Source: Botryllus schlosseri (lineage: Eukaryota; Chordata; Ascidiacea; Stolidobranchia; Styelidae). From it: a stretch of 25,848 nucleotides of DNA. The position numbers and the translations under genes were made by a program. Under the pieces are notes generated by a model. It was not told the DNA's origin. It saw only the letters and a list, made by a program, of their open reading frames with translations, and did no database searches. Positions 1-10,262 of this stretch are shown here, in pieces (the stretch's first letter is position 1; every line of letters starts with the position of its first letter). Location: contig ATSW01012594.1 of the NCBI GenBank assembly GCA_000444245.1, forward strand, positions 1-25,848. The letters are read 5' to 3'.

Positions 1-289
1 AACCGATTGGCACCGGCTGCAATTTTCGAAAAATTTTACTTCAATTTTCAAAATCGAAAAACTGTACCTTAATGGGATTCGAGCAAGGTAAACAAGGTAG
101 CGTTCGATTCAGAACATCAACGCGGATCCGATTGCGCCACTCAAATCATTTCGAGCTCGGTGTCTGGCCACTTATATCAAGAGCAAGCCGAGAAAACGTT
201 GGTTGGAAACACAAATGCTAAATTGCGGACCTTATGAACCTTAGTATAGGTATCCGATGACGACAGAGTCCTATGTATTGTATAGACAC

Positions 290-1750
290 AGTATTCATCG
301 TTCTAGAGAGCCCTGAGTCCACACTCCACGTCTAGCAGGCGATAATTTCTAATCAAAACAATACCGACCGTTTTAGTCAACTCGCGGCAGGCCGCCGAGA
401 GAGTGAGTCATGGCGAGTGATGCGCGCGCATGGTAACTTCAAAGGCTTATAACTGAAACTGTTGTAGAACCTAAAGCAGTAATTTTAGTATTCCTAGACG
501 TATATTATACAGTCCTTACCACAATGATATACTGCAAATGCTTATCATTACTGCAACGTTAAGTTTATGACGTTATTTGGTAGCACTTCCTTCAAATATA
601 TAACCACCTCTTGCACGTAATGCACACCGAGTAATATTGCAGTTATTACGATATATACATGACTAATAACTGTTGTCTGACGTAGATACAATCCTATGGG
701 CATGTACCCTTCACAGAAACAATCTAAGAATGTCTATTACCAATAGAATTCAGGACATATCACTTTATGTTACGGATATTCGTCCCTGCGTTTGACACAC
801 CGGGGTAGGCTGCAGGAATTCTCTTCGCGATTTTCAGGAGCGACCTTGGGGTGGCTTAGGCCAACTAATGTTTTTCATTTTTGCCTTGAAGGTGGATATT
901 GGCTAGTTCTATTGAAAGAGACAATCCGTGAATGCCTATCATTAGTACAGCGTAAGATATGTATCGTTATACGACAGCTCTTTGTATATCTAGATGCACA
1001 CTTTTGCGTAGATATATGCGCTGAGTAATATTGTATTTATTACGAATTATACTTGAATATTAGCCATTATTTAGAATCGTATAAGAAACAACTATTCACA
1101 GACACAATCTATAAAGGACGTGAAGGTATATCACTATTAGAACTCGATATATATCCCGTTATGTGACCAGTAATCATCCATCTGCTTGAAGCTGGTACGG
1201 TAGGCTGCGAGAATTTGTTCCCGATTTTCAAATGCAACCTTGAGCGGTGCAGACATAACTAGTATATTTGTTTTAGCAAGAAAAACAGAAGCTGACAAGC
1301 GCTATTCATAGAAACAAACTAAAACTGGCTATGACGAATAAAACCAAATATACGACTGTTTTTATGACGGGTATATCGGAAACGCGCGTGACGACGAAAT
1401 GATGCGGTCGGCGGATATTTTTGTCACGCGGCCTATCACATAGATTTTGAACACGTTATATGTAACTAATATCAGATATGAAGATATGTGTGGACTTGTA
1501 TGGACACTAGCTTTTCATAGAAAGAAACAACTATGCTCTAAGACGGCCAAAACGAAACATACAGCAAGATATGTGAGAGTGGTCAATGACGCACGCGTTG
1601 CCGGAACAGTGTATTTTACAACATATTTATCTACGGTATTTGGTATCCAATTTCAATGTCTTAAATGTAATATATATCAAATATTATGGTATCAATGAAC
1701 TTGCACAAACAATATCTATCAGCAGAAATAAACAGCAACGACCTAGTACG
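290..1750. repeat. Decayed ~200-bp tandem repeat (satellite-like) in the gene-free left end
   Basis: No exon can be supported between 1 and 2011. A motif of the form TTCACAGAAACAATCTA recurs in diverged form near 711, 907, 1093, 1304 and 1516, i.e. at intervals of about 180-210 bp. A second pair, GGTAGGCTGC followed by GCGATTTTCA or CCGATTTTCA, sits at about 805 and 1199, and a third pair (AATATTG..TTATTACGA) at about 630 and 1024. Both pairs are 394 bp apart, which suggests a dimeric higher-order unit of about 2 x 197 bp. The copies are strongly diverged, so edges are approximate. The short open frames inside change between copies and look non-coding. Confidence 0.55.
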
Positions 1751-1842
1751 ATCAGAACGGGATATATAGCGGTTCTATTACAGTACGCTTCCCTCGTACC
1801 GGCAATTGGTAAAAATACCCACGCCGGCGCAAACGGTTAAAT

Positions 1843-1915
1843 GCGCAACTAGAACTAGAACTTTTTTCAAAATCTGCAAGTCGAATTAGAACTAAAACTA
1901 CTCCAAAAACGAGTT
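1843..1915 (-). repeat. AACTAGAACTAGAAC short repeat, inverted relative of the 24800-25230 repeat
   Basis: The segment is built of ACTAGAACTAGAAC and AATTAGAACTAAAAC units. On the opposite strand it reads TAGTTCTAGTTC and TAGTTTTAGTTCTAATTC, matching the core of the two tandem units at 24800-25230. It therefore looks like a dispersed, inverted piece of the same simple-repeat-bearing family, lying about 100 bp upstream of the LDLa exon. Confidence 0.5.
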
Positions 1916-2011
1916 GATAGTTGACCCAACTAACTAGATTGGTAGATGGTACAAGTCTGCTGCTTGCAATTACTGCCAATTTTATAACTTGCTGTTGTTG
2001 TTCTGTGACAG

Positions 2012-2156
2012 TGCGGTTTCTATCAATTCGAATGCGTCTCGATGAATACCTCCCAACCCGGATGCTTTGCAAAGTCCCGGATATGCGACGGATTCAGCGA
2101 ATGCCTTGGTGATTTTGATGAAAACGATTGCAAAATAGCAGGCGGGCCGAGTGATG
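2012..2156 (+). CDS. Exon 1 (visible): LDL-receptor class A domain
   Basis: Preceded by a T/G-rich tract and acceptor TGTGACAG, followed by donor G|GTATGA; phase 0 in, phase 1 out. The reading has six cysteines at C1, C8, C18, C25, C31 and C40, the exact LDLa pattern, opening CGFYQFEC. The CDGFSEC and DFDENDC motifs place the likely calcium ligands at D26, E30, D36 and E37. The usual Asp two residues after the fifth cysteine is displaced by one (C-L-G-D rather than C-x-D-G). A spacer KIAGGPSD leads to the next exon. LDLa modules are small disulfide-knotted calcium-dependent ligand-binding units. The long open frame through this region in another frame is a shadow: the LDLa frame has a stop just upstream of the acceptor, as expected for an intron. 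Confidence 0.9.
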
Positions 2157-2231
2157 GTATGATTTGATAACTAGTGTTATGTATCTGTAATTGTGCATTG
2201 TGTATCAGCTGTTTTTATGACATGTGCAGTA

Positions 2232-4494
2232 GGGTTGTTCAAAATTAACTTTTTTTTTCCAAATTTCACTCGCTTAGTGATAAATTACCAGGTTGCCTAA
2301 AAAAACGCTACACACCAAATTTCAGTCAATTCAGACCAGTAAAGACCGTGCCATCTTGAATTGAAATTTCGACCATTTTTGAATTTATAGTACGGTGGCA
2401 ACTTTTGACACTTCGATATGACCAAACATCGTGTACCAGGCATGCCTGAAGGGAAAGTGATGCTTTTTTCACATGTTTACATCTTAATACCGTTCTGTGA
2501 TAGAGTTGAGAATGAAATTCATAATTATTGAAAAATTAATTTGACACTGATTTGCCGGAAATGAGTCAACGGAATTGAAATAGTCTCGTTTAAACGATGG
2601 TGATATATTAGCAAATAAAATACTTTTAAGGCAGAAATCGGGCACCATGAAGAGAAAATGAACTGACGCACAGGTAAAATACAGCAAAATATATTTCCTA
2701 GGTTAATATCGATACCCGAAAGTATCTTTTATCGTGTCGATGTAGATTTGATGACGTTGCGTCTGTTTTCTTCGCAATGCGTTATGATATTTGCTTTGCA
2801 CGACTCATATATACCTCTACAAGGCGAATTACGAATGCTGAGGCATTATTTTCAAATTTTAGCGGATCCGCATCATCATAGGCCATTTATATGTTCCGTA
2901 ATGTACTCGCGCCAATGTACAATGGGATGTTTGAGGTATGTCATGTGACCAGTTGGTTGATAATTTCGAGAGTGATTACATATCTTGCTCATATCAATAA
3001 ATCTTCTGAACCATTTCATATCATTCTCGAGATTTTGTGGTGAAAAAAGACCCGATGAAAAAAAGCGCTCGTAGGAATGGGAAGAACGAAAACTTGTCAA
3101 GGCATAAAGATCAACATTGAAAATGAACTGTGACATTGGGCAGTAGGCCGAGGTGGATGTCAGCTTAAGAGACTGCAGCTGTGCGACGTTCGGCATCCTC
3201 CTATATGTTCATTACATCGCATGGTGTTTTATCGCATTGTACATTGTGTGGGCCTTGATCAGATGAAATTATAATCTCCTGATCCTGATTATTGACTATT
3301 GTCTTACCATACAACTGTCTTCACTTAGCCTAGTAATATGGCAATGCGCTTTATTGCACTACTGCAAAAAGAATTTTTGATAGTGAAAGATCCCATAGAT
3401 AATTAATACGGTCTGTAAAGTTGGTATGTTACAATTTGGTTTCCCTGGGTTTTCGAGAAAATAAAAATGATATCTGAAGTACCATAGCCCATACATGTCA
3501 TTTATTTGGTGTGTAGACCATTTCCGATTGCAATCAGCAGCGTTTGTCTGGGCCGCTTACTGATGCTAATGCTTGTGGAACTGCGAGTTTGGAATCAGTA
3601 AAAGGTTAGAATCAATTGAAACGGAGTTTGTTCGGTTTTATTAGCAATATTTATCCGTTCAATACACCACAAGATTGTGATCCAATGAAAAGATAAGGGG
3701 TAAGCAAACATTGCACAGTGAGTTCAACATGGCGTATCTACGGGTCGTTGTCTCAAATAACGAAACATGAGACCAGCATCGCTATCATCCTAATGATGAC
3801 CTCAGATTCCTTGAACATCCAATTGCGGTATACTGGAGTTCTCTTGATATAAAAGTCTGGAGAATGATGTGGGTCTCTGAAAGTCGACAAAATGTCTCGC
3901 GATTGGTAGTTCGCTTGCCAGAGGAATATAGACATTCTACCGCAGGATATCGGACAAATAAATAGCATAATGCGTTGTGAAGACAACATCCACATGCTTA
4001 TTGGCTCTTATTATCTGAAATTCACACTGATGCGAAAGTCTGGGAAATATATTTTACCTGCTTGGCATTTTATTTACTCTGTATGGTCCCGGATTTAAGT
4101 GCTGAAAGTATTAACATGCGATGTATATCAGCATCATTTTCTCGGGGCTCTTTCAATGTAGTTCCATAGCTTTTCAGTGTCATATCCATTTTCATATATT
4201 CGCAATTTCATCATCCAAACTCTATCACAGGCCTTTATAAAGATGTAAACGCATGAAAAAGCAGCATTGGCACTTCAGACATGCCTGGAACGAGATGTTT
4301 GGCTATACCGAAGTGTCGAAATTTACTACCGTAAATACTATGAATTCAAAAATGGTCAAAATTTCAATTCAAAATTGCCGCCTTTACTGGTCAGAATTGA
4401 CTAAAATTTGGTGTGCAGCGTTTTTTTAGGCAACCTGACAATTTTATCACTAAGCGAGTGAAATTTGGAAAAAAAAGTTATTTTTCAACAACCC
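2232..4494. mobile_element. 2.26-kb foldback DNA element with TA target-site duplication
   Basis: Terminal inverted repeats begin GGGTTGTTCAAAA and end TTTTTCAACAACCC, with TA duplicated at 2230-2231 and 4495-4496 (Tc1/mariner-type target). The arms are far longer than ordinary TIRs: 2232-2690 pairs with 4040-4494, and weaker complementarity continues inward (CGCAATGCGTTATGATATTTG near 2774 against the reverse complement near 3965). Nearly the whole element could fold on itself. The open frame at 2748-2948 (+) and that at 3753-3995 (-) are the same stretch in the two arms, sharing for example SSQ.(V/I)M.F and DPHH, so they may be remnants of one short coding segment or simply repeat shadows. 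I recognise no transposase. Confidence 0.85.
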
Positions 4495-4662
4495 TAATGC
4501 GCAGCCCTGCTCCTGGGCGAATGTAAGGAATGTTGGCGTTGCTTACGATCACAAAAAATAGTTTGCACAACGATCCCTAGATTTAATAGAACACGAGGAT
4601 CATACTCGGGGAAAATCTCGTACTTAACTCATACCCTGAAGCTTGAATCAGAATAAGCAAAG

Positions 4663-5060
4663 ACCATGAATTTTGCCATTGGCAAACATTTGTTGGACAA
4701 TCCTGTTTGTGCGAAAAATTATTGAGACGACAAATTTCACGTCGTTGGGAGAGGCCGTTCACACTTTCATTTTTGTACCTTGAAGTCGACTTTTATAAAA
4801 ATACGCCAACCTAGTCTGTTACAACCGAAGCAGTTTGTGTACCTTCTAAAAATAGTACATCGAGATTAAGCCATCTCTTCGCCCCAATTATTCAAAATTT
4901 CATGCCGATGACGTGATATTTTGTGATACGATTGTTGATTTACAATGTTCTTTTTAATTGCTGACGAGGAACCCTGACTAGTATCAGCCTAAAATGTTCG
5001 GGTTTATTTCAAATGAATTATTATTCAATTTTTATTGAAGTTCGGTACCTCCAAGAGTTT
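4663..5060. repeat. Foldback repeat family G, copy 2 (middle segment inverted)
   Basis: Its right portion, about 4855-5055, matches 19860-20020 in the same orientation (CTCTTCGCC..CAATTATTC, GATATTTTGTGATAC, CTGACGA, TTCGGGTT). The portion about 4663-4795 matches 19740-19850 in reverse complement (GCCATTGGCAAACATTTGTT). The right end, CGGTACCTCCAAGA, is the complement of the left end of copy 1 (TCTTGGAGGTAC). The stretch 4497-4662 between the preceding element and this one shows nothing recognisable. Confidence 0.65.
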
Positions 5061-5151
5061 TGAAAATAGCCTATATACTTGAAATATGTTTATGTTACTC
5101 TATTTAACACCATCTATGCTATGACTAGCTTATCACCTGATCGGTATTTGA

Positions 5152-5668
5152 CAGGGTTGTAACCAAGTCACAAGGTTCCGAGTCACAAGTCAGGTCGAGT
5201 CATTGTCAACTCACCACCTAGTGCAAGTCTGGGAGCACAGGGTCGAGTCATAGTGTTGTGAGTAGAGTCTGAGTCCAAGTCACATTGTTCACTGTTCGTT
5301 ATCGAGTTCAAATCAGGTTCAACTCACTTTTTTTTAACTCTTGAGCAATATGGAAAGCATCGCATTCATAATAATTATGCTCATTTTCTGACAATGACAT
5401 GTTTATTTAAGTATATTAAAGTCGACGTGGTCAAAGTAGTCACCGTCGGTACTCAAGTAGAAGTAGGAGTAACACCGTCAATTTCTACTCCAGCAGAAGT
5501 AGAAGTACAAGTATTTACAAGTTGGCCCAAGTAAAAAGTAAGCAAAGCATTCAAGGCCAAGTCAAGTCAAGTTGAGTCAATGAAAACTTGCGACTCGAGT
5601 CAAGCTGAGTCAGAAAAAAACTTGTTACTCGACTCGAATCAACTGAGACTTGAGTCATTACAACCTTG
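5152..5668 (+). mobile_element. GAGTC-rich hAT-type MITE, copy A1
   Basis: It starts CAGGGTTGTAACC and ends GAGTCATTACAACCTTG, the inverted termini of this family. The interior is almost wholly GAGTC/GACTC and AAGTC units, plus a central AAGTAGAAGTA array (about 5450-5540). A fully delimited copy at 8880-9251 shows the 8-bp target duplication of hAT elements. Copy A2 follows directly and shares its terminus, so the two form a tandem pair. Confidence 0.7.
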
Positions 5669-6020
5669 GTTCCGAGTCACAAGTCAATCTCACTTTTATA
5701 GTTTAGACTCGAGTCAAGTCGGGTTATTGTCAATTCACCACCTAGTGAAGTTCCAGTGCAAGTCTTTGAGCAAAGCGTCGAGTCAGAGTGTTGAGACTCC
5801 AGTCTGAGTTTAAGTCAAGCAGAAGTAGTCTAAAATCATAACCTCTTGAAGAAGAAATGCGAGCAAGCAAAATCTACTTGTAGTACCGTACCTAAAAAAG
5901 TAGAAGTATAACTGGGCTACTGACTCAAGTATAAGTCGAGTCAATACACAGAATGACTCAAGTCAAGTCTAGTCGTTTTTCATTTTTAAGAAAATGACCT
6001 GAGTCAAGTCAGTTATGACT
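5669..6020 (+). mobile_element. GAGTC-rich hAT-type MITE, copy A2 (right end lost)
   Basis: It begins at the A1 terminus with GGTTCCGAGTCACAAGTC, repeats the body CTCACTTTTATAGTTT..GACTCGAGTCAAGTC and the AAGTAGAAGT segment near 5820-5910, and fades at about 6020 without the expected TTACAACCCTG end. It stops about 40 bp before exon 2. Confidence 0.6.
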
Positions 6021-6060
6021 TAAGTTGGCTGCTATTTGAACGGAGACATTTATTGTGCAG

Positions 6061-6245
6061 ACTTCTTCGTTGCATCCCTTCCCATCTCTCGCCACTGCTT
6101 AAAAGTCATGCAGGACGATACCGTGGATTTCACGTGGGACTGTCCCAGTCGGAGTTACAAGGAGGCTTATTGGCAGCTCTGGAAATGGTATAAACGTCGC
6201 AACCTGATCAATATTGAAACCGGAAAATGCCTCGCTATTTCTGCT
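6061..6245 (+). CDS. Exon 2: first part of ricin-B/mannose-receptor-type domain R1
   Basis: Acceptor TTATTGTGCAG and strong donor GCT|GTAAGT; phase 1 in, phase 0 out, so the first codon (GAC) is completed from exon 1. It reads from FFVASLPISRHCLKV through WDCPSR and WQLWKW to ETGKCLAISA. This matches the start of a ricin-type beta-trefoil: a CL motif, a WDC segment, a QxW motif (QLW) and a second KCL motif, in the order seen in the cysteine-rich domain of macrophage mannose receptor. A decayed GAGTC repeat ends about 40 bp upstream of the acceptor and a hAT MITE begins 22 bp after the exon, so transposons crowd this exon closely on both sides. Confidence 0.88.
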
Positions 6246-6267
6246 GTAAGTGAACTATCGTGTAGAA

Positions 6268-6784
6268 CAGGGGTGGCCAACCTGCGGCAGTAAAGGGAAA
6301 TTTGTGCGGCCGTGGACACGTAATTCAATTAATATGTGTTGGCGGCCGTCGACATACAATTTGAATTTAACGACTTGACTCTCGATTTCTTGAAAGATTT
6401 TAATTAATCTTCATATTATATTCACACTCTATACCAGTGAATCTGATCACATGGGCTGAGAAATGGTAAATGTTTGATAGTAATATCTAAAATTACTAAT
6501 AATAATGACGAAATACATTAGGGAATCTGAAATTATTTTCACGCTTCGCCCGACTATAAACTATCTTATCATTGCCAGTGACCACTCGAGATTTCGGTGC
6601 GTAAAGTAAGCCTATATCGTTGAATAGATAAGTCCACCGGAGTTCACCGGAAAGGGACATCGACACTTTAATATCGGTATTTGGTGTCCAGCTCGTTCAT
6701 TACGACTATGCCCTGGAACGCGGCCGTAGGCTACATGAGTAGTCGAAATGCTGCCGTGAATGGCAAAAAGGTTGGCCACCCCTG
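6268..6784. mobile_element. 517-bp hAT MITE with 8-bp target duplication
   Basis: TIRs CAGGGGTGGCCAACC and GGTTGGCCACCCCTG are perfectly complementary over 15 bp. Flanking octamers GTGTAGAA (6260-6267) and GTGTGGAA (6785-6792) differ at one base, an 8-bp target duplication as in hAT elements. Subterminal GCGGC/GCCGC motifs occur at both sides. No coding capacity. It begins 22 bp downstream of the exon 2 donor. Confidence 0.88.
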
Positions 6785-8060
6785 GTGTGGAAACATGTCA
6801 TGAAAATATGTCAATATCAGACTTAGAGAATATACCAAGGCTCCCCACAATCAAGAAAGCGTTGTTGGTCTAATTATATCCATTAAACGTAGGGGATAGG
6901 AGGCCAAGATGAGACACTTTTCTGATAATTCAACGCCACTTAAAGAGTAATGCCTTCTGAGGATTAATTTTGGTACCAATGGAAAGCCTGTGATCTGTAC
7001 TATTTATGACTATGGCTTGAGTTGTATTGAACAACATATTTATGGATTTCTTGGCCTTCAAAAATCCTTGCTCAAATGTCTCAACTTACCCCCAGGTGAT
7101 GGTAAGATGAGACACACAGTGTTCAAGATGAGACACCAAGCAATTCTTGCTCATTACTCCACCACTTCATCCCAAATGATGAATCAACTAGCAACATCGT
7201 GAATAAAATATAATAATCATGAAATAATTCACTTTCAAAAAGAATTTGTACATCATATACGAATTTAAATCGAAAACCAATTATCCATGGGATCCAGCAA
7301 CAATAAGAGTTTCGTTTGTAATGTCACATCTGGTCAACTACTAGATAAATAATACAATTTGTGTGCCTTCAAGAGAAAATTTTTAATCTTGCGAGGCCTT
7401 CAATAGAAAAGCCCTCCGATACCCATGTCTCAACTTCACCCCCATGGTTTTGTCTCATCTTACCCCCACACCTAAATTATCGTATAAACTTGAATAAAAA
7501 AATGTTTGTTCGTTACTTTTCTGAGGTAAGTGCATGATTACACTGCTAATATTGCACTCAACCAGCTCCAGTTATGTTGTTTTATAATATGAAGTATCAT
7601 GATAGGTATGCCCTTACAAACTTGAATTCACATAACTGACATAGGGCCGTATGCACCAACATTGAACACGTTCAAGTCTGATCGTCTGTTCGCTCGAACA
7701 TAACTCAAACGAAACATCAGTTCAAAATATATCGCGATGCACCATCAATATTTAAACACCGTTTAGACGAACTGATGATCATTGAGACGAGCTAGCGTTC
7801 AGTAAATAGATGCTCAATTCGTACCCTGAAAAACCACTCAAGGCCGACCGAATAGTAAACAAAACAAGGTTTTTGTGGAACTCAGCGGTCGCTAGCGCGA
7901 TTTCTATTTCAATGATGAGCAACTGAGCACATTCACAAAACTCCGGCGATATTTCTATAACCATTCTCGAATCAAATACCATTGCTAGCTTGGCCATCAA
8001 CTCCATGATTTAGTCAAGGCTTTACTGGCGTTGCCCTGGCAGGAGGTAAATTGAAGGACA

Positions 8061-8079
8061 AGAGAGAGAGAGAGAGAGA
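8061..8079 (+). repeat. (AG)n microsatellite
   Basis: A run of AG dinucleotides that lies at the 3' tail of the minus-strand SINE, so it may be the SINE's simple-repeat tail. Confidence 0.9.
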
Positions 8080-8322
8080 TATGGTATTCTTTTTCGCCTG
8101 CACCTTCGAGATGCTTTGACGACGGAGTTGCGATACGGCCCCATGAGGTCATCTAGTCTGCACCCCCGTTTTTTTTCTCCTCCATACTATCCGCGATTGC
8201 TGAGCGCCTAGCAGGATAGCTGCGGATACCAATTTTCCAGTCTTTGGTATGACCCGGCCGGGGATCGAACCCACGACCTACCGTTTGAGAAGCCGGACGC
8301 ATAACCATTACACTATCTCGAC
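8061..8322 (-). mobile_element. tRNA-Glu-derived SINE
   Basis: On the minus strand, 8322-8251 reads as a tRNA-like head: A box TAGTGTAATGG, an anticodon-arm region CCGGCTTCTCAAACGG whose seven-base loop TTCTCAA places CTC (Glu) as anticodon, and B box GGTTCGATCCC. The acceptor ends do not pair, so it is not a working tRNA gene. It runs on into an unrelated body containing CGCAGCTATCCTGC and GGCGCTCAGC, and ends in the (AG)n tract. No target duplication was found; the flanking GTAAATTG and CAATTTAC are inverted, not direct. Confidence 0.75.
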
Positions 8323-8879
8323 AATTTACAACTATATCCTTGTTATGAATATATATATTTCACGTCACACTGTCTGTTGAAATCGAGGGCCAATGGCGCT
8401 TTTCACCCACTGTCCTCACCCCGCACAACTTGTTCTGTGTGTTCACAGTGCGAAATATCACCTTCGTTGATTTACCTTCATTCGAATCTAACCCATACGG
8501 AGTGTCTTGTGCTCCCATAAATCCCTGGGCATACCTTACTGTAACCTTGAGAATCATCAGTGCTCCCCTAATCAATTGCGTAAAACTTACCGAGATTCCA
8601 CCATCACTGTGTTCTCTCCATAGGTCGACAATCCAATCCAACAACCATTTCTGCACAGCATATATATTCAACATTCTCAAATGATGAAGTAATACAAATC
8701 GACAGACTTATTTCATTGTTCATGATCATGTTGTATACTTGAACAGTTTGTGAAAAAAACTGAAATCCCTAAATTTGCATTTTTGTCGAGTAAAGAGAAA
8801 TCTTCAGGGTTTGCTCTTCATCATCACAGAATAAATTATCATGATAGCCAAAAACATGAAATGAAAATAGTCTGCAAAG

Positions 8880-9251
8880 CTGGGTTGTAACCAAGTCACA
8901 AGGTTCTGAGTCACAAGTCAATCTCACTTTTATAGTTTTGACTCGAGTCATTTTCAATTCACCAGCGAGTCGAGTCCGAGTCCAACTCTGCTCGGTGATA
9001 TCGAATGCTTCGAATTCATAATATACTAATTCACCTCACTTTGTCCAGTTTCTGGTAGCATTTTCAAGTACCAGTACTGATAGACGAAATAATAATGGTG
9101 TGTTAATTTTACTATTCTTCGAAATTACAATGAATTGCCTGTCTAGGTAGACCCAGTCTCGAGTCATATGACTTGGTCGGAGTCATGCGCAATGACTCGC
9201 GTACAAGTCAAGTCAATACACAAATACACAAGTCGAGTCATTACAACCCTG
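8880..9251 (+). mobile_element. GAGTC-rich hAT-type MITE, copy B, with perfect 8-bp target duplication
   Basis: Ends CTGGGTTGTAACC and TTACAACCCTG, flanked by identical octamers CTGCAAAG at 8872-8879 and 9252-9259. This copy fixes the family's boundaries and its hAT-like target duplication. The 372-bp interior has GAGTC-rich flanks around a central unique block (CCAGTACTGATAGACGAAAT) shared with copies C and D. It inserted inside the 7644-11514 element. Confidence 0.9.
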
Positions 9252-9543
9252 CTGCAAAGACAAACTCACTTAAGTAAAAACCTTTTCATTCAATCATGAG
9301 TACTGCACACCTAAGATCTTCTGCTAGACATGATAGAATAACATGCTATACATAACGAATTCTTTCAAGCATTACTATAAGCACCTTGCTAGAGATGAAA
9401 GATTATTTGTTATAGAATATGTAAGATTTGTACAGTACATCCCTTATCATAGTGCCAACCGAAGCATTTTTCACAGTCGATCTAATCATTCACTACATTG
9501 TGATTGATGCTATATTCACATTTTTGGCGAGTTGACTCAATCA

Positions 9544-10262
9544 TCAAACTTCGTAATGACGGTCACTCAAAATCTAGAGCAATTGACATTTGGACCGAGG
9601 TAGTTAGTCCCATCATCGCGCAGTACATCAATAGCAGAATGAATGTGGTCCATGTTGATGTAGGCTACCTTTCCCCAACATGATACAATTCCAAATCGGT
9701 CATATTATGCACATTTCCATAACTTGTTTCTTGATTTCTTGGTCCTATCACTCGAGCATTCTGGCAGTAATTGACTTTTCGGGAATTTCACACAGACAGC
9801 AAACTTTGCAATGATATTCTTCAGCCCAAATCTCTAAATCTCTAGCAATTGACGTTTAACCCAGCCACCCAGTCACCTCTTTGCGCAGTACATCAATATC
9901 AGAATGGATGACCTTCAGTTGCATGTTGATGCTATTGTAGAAATCGAGATGAATGTGGTCTATGTCGATGTAGGCTACCTTCCCCCAACATGATACAATT
10001 GAAATCGGTCATATTATGCACATTTCCATGACTGATTTCTTGATTTCTTGGTCCTACCACTCGAGTCTTCTTGCAGTAATTGACTTTTTGGGAAATTTGA
10101 CTCAGACAGCAAACTTTGTAATGATATTATGCCCAAATCTCTAGCAATTGACATTTGACCCAGGGTACTTAGTCGCCTCTTTGTGAAATACATCAATATC
10201 GGAATCGATAATTTTCAGTTTCATGTTGATTCTTTTGTATATGTAAATCTGTCTTCCTCCAA
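9544..10262. repeat. Tandem repeat, two and a half units of about 256-310 bp
   Basis: Units start at CAAACTT/CAAACTTTG near 9544, 9800 and 10110. Shared landmarks are TAGCAATTGAC, AGTACATCAATA.CAGAATG, GATGTAGGCTACCTT, CAACATGATACAATT, TCTTGATTTCTTGGTCCTA and GCAGTAATTGACTTTT. The second unit carries about 50 extra bases and the third is incomplete. Short open frames are not preserved between units, so it looks non-coding. Confidence 0.8.

Noticed and set aside
792-1028. Possible upstream exon or small gene
   Set aside because: It lies in the ~200-bp diverged repeat, its frame is not kept in the neighbouring copy at about 1199, and no splice junction matches exon 1 phase.
5160-6020. GAGTC arrays considered as CRISPR-like or coding repeats
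   Set aside because: Units are degenerate pentamers without uniform spacers, and the same sequence recurs as bounded MITEs with target duplications.
8251-8322. Functional tRNA-Glu gene
   Set aside because: Acceptor-stem ends do not pair and the sequence continues into a SINE body.
8046-8330. GTAAATTG / CAATTTAC as SINE target-site duplication
   Set aside because: The octamers are inverted, not direct, so they cannot be a target duplication.
8360-8684. Overlapping open frames on both strands inside the Harbinger-like element
   Set aside because: No DDE or MYB-like motif recognised on either strand; mutual overlap suggests chance.
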